From the NCBI GenBank assembly GCA_964625145.1, contig CAZVAQ010000169.1:1-7220 (forward strand): a DNA stretch of 7,220 nt, given 5' to 3'. Below the pieces are notes generated by a model that saw only the letters and a list, made by a program, of their open reading frames with translations, was not told the origin of the DNA and did not search any database. Positions 1 through 4,609 of the stretch are shown one piece after another. The translations under genes were made by a program, and so were the position numbers. Origin of the DNA: CAYTRP01 sp964625145. GTDB taxonomy: Bacteria; Sumerlaeota; Sumerlaeia; SLMS01; JAHLLQ01. The first letter of the stretch is position 1. Each line of letters begins with the position of its first letter.

Positions 1-41
1 TGGCAATCCTGCCAGCAAATCCCAGATCCCCGATCAAATGA
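1..41 (+). CDS. Possible C-terminal tail of a gene entering from the left
   Basis: One plus-strand frame (codons from position 3) is open to a TGA at 39-41, giving the tail AILPANPRSPIK. The stop lies one base before the stem of a strong plus-strand terminator, the layout expected at the end of a transcription unit. Only twelve residues are visible, so no family can be named. The other two forward frames stay open through the terminator, which makes them less likely. The existence of the gene is inferred from the terminator; its frame is a guess. Confidence 0.3.
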   Translation, partial: AILPANPRSPIK

Positions 42-42
42 A

Positions 43-88
43 CGCACCCCCCGGCGGCTTGTGGCCTTGGGGGGTGCGCGGGTTTTTT
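43..88 (+). terminator. Intrinsic (Rho-independent) terminator
   Basis: A perfect 10-bp stem pairs CGCACCCCCC (43-52) with GGGGGGTGCG (69-78). The inner bases GGC (53-55) and GCC (64-66) extend it past a two-base bulge. A run of six T follows at 83-88, four bases beyond the stem. The T-run on the plus strand shows that it ends transcription coming from the left edge. Read on the minus strand the same stem is followed only by TTCATTTG, a weak tail, so it may also stop minus-strand transcripts less efficiently. Confidence 0.85.
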
Positions 89-171
89 GCTATCCGGTCG
101 GAAGCTGAGGGGTTTTTCCCAGCAGCCGCGCAGATGTGCACTTGCATGGCCTTGCGGCCTGCGCGGTTGGG

Positions 172-210
172 CTAGGACTCAGCCACCTCGCTGGTACAGT
201 CGTAAACCAT
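172..210 (-). CDS. 12-codon mini-ORF behind a near-perfect SD
   Basis: The ORF begins with ATG (208-210), encodes MVYDCTSEVAES and stops at TAG (172-174). Its support is the ribosome site: AAAGGAGGTGG at 215-225, with seven bases between GGAGG and the ATG. No gene in this window has an SD this strong. A perfect TTGACA lies 52 bases upstream of the ATG. The peptide has one Cys and three acidic residues and no signal or membrane segment. It could be a leader peptide that acts by being translated, a tiny peptide with its own job, or only the landing site of a ribosome-binding RNA. No function is assigned. It lies beyond the helicase stop on the same strand but appears to have its own promoter. 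Confidence 0.4.
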   Translation of the reverse strand: MVYDCTSEVAES

Positions 211-214
211 CTGA

Positions 215-227
215 CCACCTCCTTTCT
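215..227 (-). promoter_or_regulatory. Extended Shine-Dalgarno site of the mini-ORF
   Basis: The minus strand reads AGAAAGGAGGTGG. Its complement contains CACCTCCTTTCT (216-227), the conserved sequence at the 3' end of bacterial 16S rRNA. The potential pairing of 10 to 12 bases far exceeds the usual 4 to 6. The site is seven bases before the ATG at 208-210, which fixes that start. Confidence 0.6.
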
Positions 228-239
228 CAGCGTAGCCCT

Positions 240-268
240 TGCAAACAAGAGGGGGTGCACGCTGTCAA
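240..268 (-). promoter_or_regulatory. Candidate sigma-70 type promoter with perfect -35
   Basis: The minus strand has TTGACA (263-268), identical to the -35 consensus. A 17-base spacer leads to TTTGCA (240-245), a poor -10 match with two of six consensus bases. The element lies between the DnaA-box-like repeats and the mini-ORF, which fits a dedicated promoter. The weak -10 suggests either a need for an activator or a chance -35 match. Confidence 0.35.
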
Positions 269-271
269 GGA

Positions 272-303
272 TTCATCACAGGTTTTCCACAGGTTTTTCC
301 ACA
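272..303 (-). repeat. Three direct repeats resembling DnaA boxes
   Basis: On the plus strand TTCATCACA (272-280), TTTTCCACA (283-291) and TTTTCCACA (295-303) recur every 11 to 12 bp, each followed by GG. The two identical copies fit the relaxed DnaA-box pattern TTWTNCACA and differ from TTATCCACA at one base. The first copy is degenerate. The array abuts the TTGACA hexamer on its upstream side, so it could bind DnaA or another regulator at that promoter. A whole replication origin is not supported: no AT-rich unwinding region or dnaA/dnaN gene is present. Confidence 0.5.
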
Positions 304-338
304 GGGTAGAAAAGCGCGCCAAGGTTGAGCGCGTCCAA

Positions 339-2693
339 TCACGACGTGGCGGGAATCTTCAGCGCCAGCCCCCAACCCGGGTGCGTTTCGATCAACGAAT
401 GCGGCGGCACGCCCAGGCGCTTCTCGATCTGCACACGGTGGTGGCAGACTTGCCGCTGCTCCACCGAGACATTCTGCCAGACCTTCTCATGGATCTCGGC
501 ATAGGAAACCGCGCAGCCGGGCCGCGATGCCAACAACTGCAGCAGCCGGTACTGCAAGGGTTGCAGGCGCACCTTGCGGCCATTGAAGAGCACGTGCCCC
601 ACGTCGGATTCGGGAAAGACCAGCGGCGATTGGGCGCTGTCCGGCGGCTCGCACTTCCGTGTTGGAGCCGTAGGGCCGCAGGCAGCCGGGCTCTGGCTCA
701 AGGTGCTGGCCAGCTCCTCCATGGCATCGATCACTTGCGCCGGCCGGCCGAGACAGCCGCACAGCGTCGCCGCGCCGGAGGCCAACCACGCGGCCGTCCG
801 CGCCAGCCGTTCGATCCGCCCGCCCGGCAGGTTGTGGGTTTCCTCCATGTCCACCAATGGATGACCGCCGATCCAATCGGCGAGGATCAGCGCCGCACGG
901 GCTGCGCCATGCCACCGCTGGGGGACGCCGCCGCGCTCGGTGAGTTCGCCGCGCAGCCGCCGCGCCAGGGGCGTGCGGCCGCTGAGGGCTTCGGCCAACG
1001 CCAGGACCCATTGATTGCGACGCCACGCGGCGCGGTCGACCGGCGGCAGCTCCTGACCGGCTTCTTCGGCCAGCATGATGAAGAACAACAGGGCCAGCGG
1101 TTCCGGCGGCGATTCAACCTCGGCGAACCACCGGCTCCATTCGCTCATGGTGTCGGGGGCCAACCCCGTGGCGGCGGCGGCTTCGCCGGCAGGGAGGAGG
1201 CGGATGCGGTCGTCGCTCTCGATGGTCCAGTACCCGGCGCGGGCGCCCAGGGCGACGGCCTCGTCCGCGCGGGTCCGGGCAGTGCCCGGCGCTGCATGGT
1301 GCAGGGCCAAGGTGGCGGCGAAGAGTGTCTCGATATCGTTCACGGTTCGCGAGCGCGCGTGGGCCAACGAGACTGCCGCGGCGCCAAGCCATTCGCCGGG
1401 GGACAGGTGCGATTGGACTTCCTCCAATCCGGCGGCCAGCAGGGAGCGCCGCGCCTGATCGGCTTCGAAGGCACCATCAACCACCAGAATGGAACGGCCG
1501 ATGGTTCCGGATGTACGGCCCGCGCGGCCAGCTTGGTTGCGGTAACGGATTCGAGCCAACGGCAATGCAATGGCGGCGCCGGTCACCGGGTCCTCGCCGA
1601 TCATGCGCGGGGAATGCACGACCGTTGCCGCGCGCAGGTTCACGCCCTGCTCCAACGTCGGCGTGGCAATCAACACCGGCAGATCGCCATGTGCGAATGC
1701 CTGCTCGACGACCAATCGTTGCTCTTCCGTCAGGTCGGCCGTGTGCAGCCCGACACCGGCGGGGAACAGCTCCTCCAGCATCGAGCGAATCTGTGACGGC
1801 GGCAATGCTTCCAGCATTCCCGCGCGGCCTGGGCCGGTGCGTTGCATGCGCCCGGCGGCCTCGCGTGCCAAGGCGTTCGCTTCGCGCCTCGTGGCACAAA
1901 ACACCAAGACCGGTGCGCAGGTTTCCGCCAACCGCGCGACGACATCCGCAAGCCCCTCGCTTGGTGTTGCCTGCTCGATGAGCGCCTCCTCGCCCTCCTC
2001 GGCGGTGGCGGCGTCGCGCCAACGGAAGAAGCCGGTGGCGATGTCCAGCGTTCCTTCGCGCAACGGGAACGGCCGCGAGTCCCATCGCAGGAGCCGCACG
2101 CCGAGCCACGCGGCCAGTGCCTCCGGCCGCGCCAACACTGCCGACAAGGCAAGAAGCTGCGGGCGATGGGCAGCGGGGGACAGCTTCCACTGCGCCAGCA
2201 ACAAATCGATGACGCCGCCCCGCCGCGGCTCGCCCAGCAATTGCACCTCGTCGCAAACGATCAGACCCGTGCGCGCCATCATCCCCGGGTCGCGGGCCAG
2301 CAGTGATGCGGTCTTCTCGTAGACCGCCACGGCCACCCCCACGCGGCCAGCAACGATGGACGCATCCTCCTCGCGATGATCGCGGGTGGATTGGGCCACG
2401 CGAATGCCATGAGGCGCCAACCAGCGGGAGAGCTCGCGGGCCTTCTCCGCGGCAAGGGCGCGGGTGGGGACCAGATAGAGGACCGTGCGGGAGGCTTCGA
2501 GGGCGCGGATGGCGGCCAGCTCGGCGAGGAGAGTCTTGCCGGAAGCGGTCGGCGCGGAGACGAGGAGGCTTTCGCCGGCGAGGAGGGCGGTTTGCTCGAC
2601 GGCATGGCGTTGGAGCGGGAGCAGGCGCCCATCAATGCGGGCGGACAGGTCGGCCAACAGACGGCGATTCAGAGGCAGTTCGAGGAGGCCCAT
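339..2693 (-). CDS. Ski2-like SF2 helicase fused to OmpR/PhoB-type winged helix
   Basis: This 784-residue protein is an ATP-dependent nucleic-acid helicase related to the Ski2/Hel308 (HelQ) group. Visible motifs are Q-like LLPLQRHA (24-31), Walker A APTASGKT (47-54), PTRALA (76-81), VYEK (124-127), Walker B DEVQ (148-151), motif III LSAV (183-186), motif IV VLVFCATRR (262-270), motif V ATPTLEQGVNL (343-353) and motif VI QAGRAGR (387-393). A helical region follows (about 430-665), then a Pro/Ser-rich linker (about 665-697). Residues about 700-781 match the OmpR/PhoB effector fold: VRLQPLQYRLLQLL, a recognition-helix region around HHRVQIEKRLG, and a final wing THPGWGLAL in place of the usual TVRGxGY. 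ATG at 2691-2693 is preferred because AGGAG lies nine bases upstream; the longer reading starts at TTG. Known family: helicases of this group unwind forked or recombining DNA or RNA. Its binding site and pathway are unknown. Confidence 0.88.
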   Translation of the reverse strand: MGLLELPLNRRLLADLSARIDGRLLPLQRHAVEQTALLAGESLLVSAPTASGKTLLAELAAIRALEASRTVLYLVPTRALAAEKARELSRWLAPHGIRVAQSTRDHREEDASIVAGRVGVAVAVYEKTASLLARDPGMMARTGLIVCDEVQLLGEPRRGGVIDLLLAQWKLSPAAHRPQLLALSAVLARPEALAAWLGVRLLRWDSRPFPLREGTLDIATGFFRWRDAATAEEGEEALIEQATPSEGLADVVARLAETCAPVLVFCATRREANALAREAAGRMQRTGPGRAGMLEALPPSQIRSMLEELFPAGVGLHTADLTEEQRLVVEQAFAHGDLPVLIATPTLEQGVNLRAATVVHSPRMIGEDPVTGAAIALPLARIRYRNQAGRAGRTSGTIGRSILVVDGAFEADQARRSLLAAGLEEVQSHLSPGEWLGAAAVSLAHARSRTVNDIETLFAATLALHHAAPGTARTRADEAVALGARAGYWTIESDDRIRLLPAGEAAAATGLAPDTMSEWSRWFAEVESPPEPLALLFFIMLAEEAGQELPPVDRAAWRRNQWVLALAEALSGRTPLARRLRGELTERGGVPQRWHGAARAALILADWIGGHPLVDMEETHNLPGGRIERLARTAAWLASGAATLCGCLGRPAQVIDAMEELASTLSQSPAACGPTAPTRKCEPPDSAQSPLVFPESDVGHVLFNGRKVRLQPLQYRLLQLLASRPGCAVSYAEIHEKVWQNVSVEQRQVCHHRVQIEKRLGVPPHSLIETHPGWGLALKIPATS

Positions 2694-2702
2694 GGTTCCC
2701 GG

Positions 2703-2707
2703 CTCCT
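2703..2707 (-). promoter_or_regulatory. SD site deciding the helicase start
   Basis: AGGAG on the minus strand stands nine bases before the ATG at 2691-2693. It supports that ATG over the in-frame TTG at 2730-2732, which has no comparable site and would add 13 non-conserved residues. Confidence 0.65.
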
Positions 2708-2757
2708 GTTGAGGATGCGGGGAGTGGACCAAGAGCGTCTTTGGGTGGCAAGGGGAT

Positions 2758-2860
2758 TTTCGCTTTTATTTCGCTTTATCTCGGGCCTCTTGAGGGCACG
2801 GGATTTTTCTGATTTCGCTCCCATAAAGGATTAATGGACTGACGACACTCAACTTTCGCG
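2758..2860 (-). repeat. AGCGAAA direct repeats upstream of the helicase
   Basis: The minus-strand heptamer AGCGAAA occurs at 2758-2764, 2769-2775 and 2813-2819, with a one-mismatch copy CGCGAAA at 2854-2860. The first three are spaced 11 and 44 bp apart, so they lie on the same face of the helix. They sit 65 to 170 bp upstream of the helicase ATG, where an operator would be expected. The binding protein is unknown. Confidence 0.4.
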
Positions 2861-2880
2861 TCAATAGCCGGGTCGACAAT

Positions 2881-2900
2881 GGGATTTGTGGGGGGGAGGG
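2881..2900 (+). other. G-quadruplex motif
   Basis: The plus strand has four G-triplets: GGG (2881-2883), a six-base loop, GGG (2890-2892), G, GGG (2894-2896), A, GGG (2898-2900). This satisfies the usual G3 with loops of 1 to 7 rule. The G-rich strand is opposite to the direction of rarA and the helicase gene, so transcripts of those genes would be C-rich here. Confidence 0.5.
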
Positions 2901-2996
2901 ACAGCAGAGGCAGCAGAGACATCCGGGAGGGAAGGACATTAGGGACGGCAAGGACCCCAAGGACAGCAGGGACAGCATGGATGAGAAGGAGTGCGG
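2899..2996 (+). repeat. Degenerate 9-nt tandem repeat, consensus GGACAGCAR
   Basis: About eleven units run head to tail: GGACAGCAG (2899), AGGCAGCAG, AGACATCCG, an eight-base GGAGGGAA (2926), GGACATTAG, GGACGGCAA, GGACCCCAA, GGACAGCAG (2961), GGACAGCAT, GGATGAGAA and a decayed GGAGTGCGG. Period nine holds except for one single-base loss. The array begins at the end of the G-quadruplex and stops six bases from the rarA stop codon, so it would form the rarA 3' untranslated region. Its nature (minisatellite or remnant of a repetitive element) is not known. Confidence 0.7.
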
Positions 2997-3002
2997 GTTT
3001 GG

Positions 3003-4385
3003 CTATTTCCTCCTCTCCGCCCGCGCCTTGCGCAATTCTTCGAGGCGCTCTTTCAATCGGCCTTCCCAGCCGCGCGGGCCGGGGTCGAAGAGGATGGTGT
3101 TTTCGAGGGCGTCGGGGAGGCCCTGCTTGGCGATGAAGCCGCCTTCGGCGTCGTGGTCGTAGGTGTACCCTTCGCCGTAGCCAAGTTCCTTCATCAACTT
3201 TGTCGGTGCGTTGCGCAGGTGAAGCGGCACCGGTTGCGTGCCGGTCTCGCGGATGAGCGCGCGCGTGGCGTTGGCGGCGCGGTACACGGAGTTGGACTTC
3301 GGAGTCAGCGCCAGGTAGAGCGCGAGCTGCGTGACGAAGAGATCTCCTTCCGGCGAGCCGACCTTCTCAAAGGCGGTCTGGCAGGCCACTGCCTGCACGA
3401 TGGCGTTGGGATCGGCGAGGCCGACGTCCTCCGACGCGAAGCGCACGAGGCGGCGCAGGACATAGCGCGGATCCTCGCCGGCGGCGAGCATGCGTTCGCA
3501 CCAGTAGACCGCCGCGTCGGGATCGCTGCTGCGCAATGTCTTGTGCAGCGCGGAGATGAGGTTGAAGTGTTCCTCGCCGGCGCGGTCGTAGACGAGGTGC
3601 CGCTGCACGGCTGCGGCGACATCCTCGCGCGTGACGACGGGTGTCGATTCGTCGTCACCTTGCCGTGTCAGGACGGCATCAATGGTGACTTCGAGCATGC
3701 CCAGCGCACGCCGCGCGTCGCCATCCGCCATTGAAGTGATGGCCTTGAGCGCGTCGTCCTCGACGTTGACGTTGGAGTGCTCCTGAAGTTGCGCCAAGCC
3801 GCGACGCAGGATTGAGAGCAGGTGCTCCTCGCCGAGGGCCTGCAAGGTGAACACGCGGCATCGCGACAACAGCGGCGCGATGACGGCGAAGCTGGGGTTT
3901 TCAGTGGTGGCACCAATCAGCGTGATCAGGCCGGATTCGACGTGGGGGAGAAAGGCGTCCTGCTGTGCCTTGTTGAAGCGATGGATCTCGTCGACGAACA
4001 GAAGCGTCTTGCGGCCGCGCAGGCGGTTCCCCTTGGCGATGTCGACGACGGCGCGGACCTCCTTCACGCCGGACAGGACGGCGCTGAGCGTGAGGAAGTC
4101 CGACGCGGTTTCGCGGGCGATCAGATGCGCCAGTGTCGTTTTTCCCGAACCCGGCGGCCCCCATAGGATCATGCTGGGGACGCGGTCGCCGCGGATCAGG
4201 CGACGCAGCGGCGCGTGGTCGCCGACGAGAGCGCCTTGACCGAGGAACTCGTCGAAGGTCTGAGGGCGCAGCCGATCGGCCAACGGGCGCGAGGAGCCAC
4301 TGGCGGATGCGGGCAGCGTGAAGGCTTCCCGCCCGGAGGGCGAGTCGTCGTCGGAACCGTCAGCAAAAAGGTCGGGAGGCGTCAT
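3003..4385 (-). CDS. rarA: Replication-associated recombination protein A (AAA+ ATPase)
   Basis: RarA (MgsA; Mgs1/WRNIP1 family) is a clamp-loader-like ATPase that acts at stalled replication forks and remodels DNA ends near single-strand gaps. The 460-residue product, close to the usual 440-450, is complete. It shows PLADRLRPQTFDEFLGQ (34-50), Walker A GPPGSGKTT (76-84), Walker B VDEIHRFNKAQQDAFLPH (131-148), sensor 1 GATTENPSF (158-166), the Arg-finger segment SRCRVF (174-179) and sensor 2 GDARRALGMLE (222-232). The family's C-terminal oligomerisation domain follows, with RYVLRRLVRFASEDVG (307-322) and HLRNAPTKLMKELGYG (389-404). Residues 1-33 are acidic, low-complexity and not conserved. 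The ATG at 4383-4385 was chosen because the 61 upstream in-frame residues lack family similarity and would run through the divergent spacer. No good SD is seen. The neighbouring helicase on the same strand is also a DNA-processing enzyme, but 309 bp separate them. Confidence 0.96.
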   Translation of the reverse strand: MTPPDLFADGSDDDSPSGREAFTLPASASGSSRPLADRLRPQTFDEFLGQGALVGDHAPLRRLIRGDRVPSMILWGPPGSGKTTLAHLIARETASDFLTLSAVLSGVKEVRAVVDIAKGNRLRGRKTLLFVDEIHRFNKAQQDAFLPHVESGLITLIGATTENPSFAVIAPLLSRCRVFTLQALGEEHLLSILRRGLAQLQEHSNVNVEDDALKAITSMADGDARRALGMLEVTIDAVLTRQGDDESTPVVTREDVAAAVQRHLVYDRAGEEHFNLISALHKTLRSSDPDAAVYWCERMLAAGEDPRYVLRRLVRFASEDVGLADPNAIVQAVACQTAFEKVGSPEGDLFVTQLALYLALTPKSNSVYRAANATRALIRETGTQPVPLHLRNAPTKLMKELGYGEGYTYDHDAEGGFIAKQGLPDALENTILFDPGPRGWEGRLKERLEELRKARAERRK

Positions 4386-4398
4386 GGGTGGATGGTAT

Positions 4399-4414
4399 GC
4401 CCGCGGAGGCGGGC
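4399..4414 (-). promoter_or_regulatory. Hairpin just upstream of the rarA start
   Basis: GCCCGC (4399-4404) and GCGGGC (4409-4414) form a perfect 6-bp stem around a four-base loop, 13 bases before the rarA ATG. In rarA mRNA it would lie at the ribosome-binding position, where no SD is present, and could affect initiation. It has no T-run, so it is not a terminator. Confidence 0.4.
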
Positions 4415-4443
4415 GGCCAATGGGTATGTGGACAGGGCGTTGC

Positions 4444-4502
4444 CAAAGTCGCAACCGCTTCGCAGTTACCCGCCGATCAAGATCGACGGAATTGCGACTT
4501 TG
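4444..4502. promoter_or_regulatory. 11-bp inverted repeat in the rarA-hemE divergent spacer
   Basis: CAAAGTCGCAA (4444-4454) is the exact reverse complement of TTGCGACTTTG (4492-4502). A smaller palindrome, CGATC-AA-GATCG (4474-4485), is nested in the 37-base interior. Either arm could bind a regulator, or the whole could fold as a long hairpin in a 5' leader. It lies about 107 bp before hemE and 58 bp before rarA, so it could serve either gene. Confidence 0.5.
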
Positions 4503-4609
4503 AGGACATCCCGGGGCTTTCCCATCGACATCGGCGCCGTTGCTGCGCAGGCTTTCGGTCTTGGCCAAGAAACGGTCAAGCCACCATTTTCACGCCACCG
4601 CGAGACGCC

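Larger units (their letters stand above)
43..233 (-). ncRNA. Candidate small structured transcript carrying a mini-ORF
   Basis: Downstream of the candidate promoter the minus strand holds a very strong SD, a 12-codon ORF, and then hairpins. CCGCGCAG (126-133) can pair with CTGCGCGG (159-166). Inside lies a GGCC-GCAA-GGCC hairpin (148-159) whose loop is a GNRA tetraloop only when read on the minus strand. A third hairpin (104-126) has a GGG/CCC stem closing an A5 loop inside a GCTG/CAGC stem. The unit could end at the GC-rich stem at 43-78. I do not recognise the family. The boundaries are guesses from the -10 position and the last hairpin. Confidence 0.35.
89..338. other. 250-bp gap between converging genes
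   Basis: No conventional protein gene fits here. The gap lies between a plus-strand terminator and the 3' end of the minus-strand helicase gene, where little regulation would be expected. Even so it contains the repeats, promoter-like hexamer, strong SD, mini-ORF and hairpins listed separately. A clear terminator for the helicase gene was not found: no GC-rich stem with a minus-strand T-run follows its stop. Confidence 0.7.
2694..3002. other. Spacer between rarA and the helicase gene
   Basis: This 309-bp stretch contains no convincing gene. It is less GC-rich than the flanking genes between about 2750 and 2840. It holds the helicase SD, the AGCGAAA repeats, a G-quadruplex motif and the 9-nt repeats. 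A TTGACG hexamer occurs on the minus strand at 2859-2864, but no matching -10 was found at 16 to 18 bp, so no promoter is called. No clear terminator for rarA is seen. Confidence 0.7.
4386..4609. other. Divergent promoter region of rarA and hemE
   Basis: Promoters for both rarA (minus) and the hemE-hemN operon (plus) are expected in these 224 bp. I searched for paired -35/-10 hexamers at normal spacing and found no convincing pair on either strand. The visible structure is the rarA-proximal hairpin and the 11-bp inverted repeat. No riboswitch or tRNA was recognised. Confidence 0.6.

Noticed and set aside
34..147. 37-codon minus-strand ORF starting MQVHICAAAGKN
   Set aside because: It runs through the terminator stem, has no properly spaced SD and shows no recognisable features.
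89..338. Replication origin
   Set aside because: The DnaA-like sites are only three and imperfect, no AT-rich unwinding element is present, and dnaA, dnaN, gidA and similar markers are absent from the window.
87..1796. 569-codon plus-strand ORF antisense to the helicase gene
   Set aside because: Its residues are Arg/Gly/Gln-rich without family motifs, and the opposite strand carries a full set of helicase motifs. It is a shadow of GC-rich coding sequence.
2786..2810. Plus-strand terminator (CCTC-TT-GAGG followed by TTTTT)
   Set aside because: The stem is only 4 bp with a two-base loop, and the T-run is ten bases away. No plus-strand gene ends nearby.
2766..2978. 70-codon minus-strand ORF rich in Leu, Ser and Cys
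   Set aside because: The composition comes from translating the 9-nt repeat. The ORF has no SD or homology and is best explained as repeat translation.
4440..4468. Plus-strand promoter for hemE with TTGCCA as -35
   Set aside because: No hexamer resembling TATAAT stands 16 to 18 bp downstream; the best, CAGTTA, matches the consensus poorly.
4386..4568. N-terminal extension of RarA by 61 residues
   Set aside because: The extension has no similarity to the family's N-terminus and would use most of the divergent spacer, including the inverted repeat. The ATG at 4385 gives the normal length.
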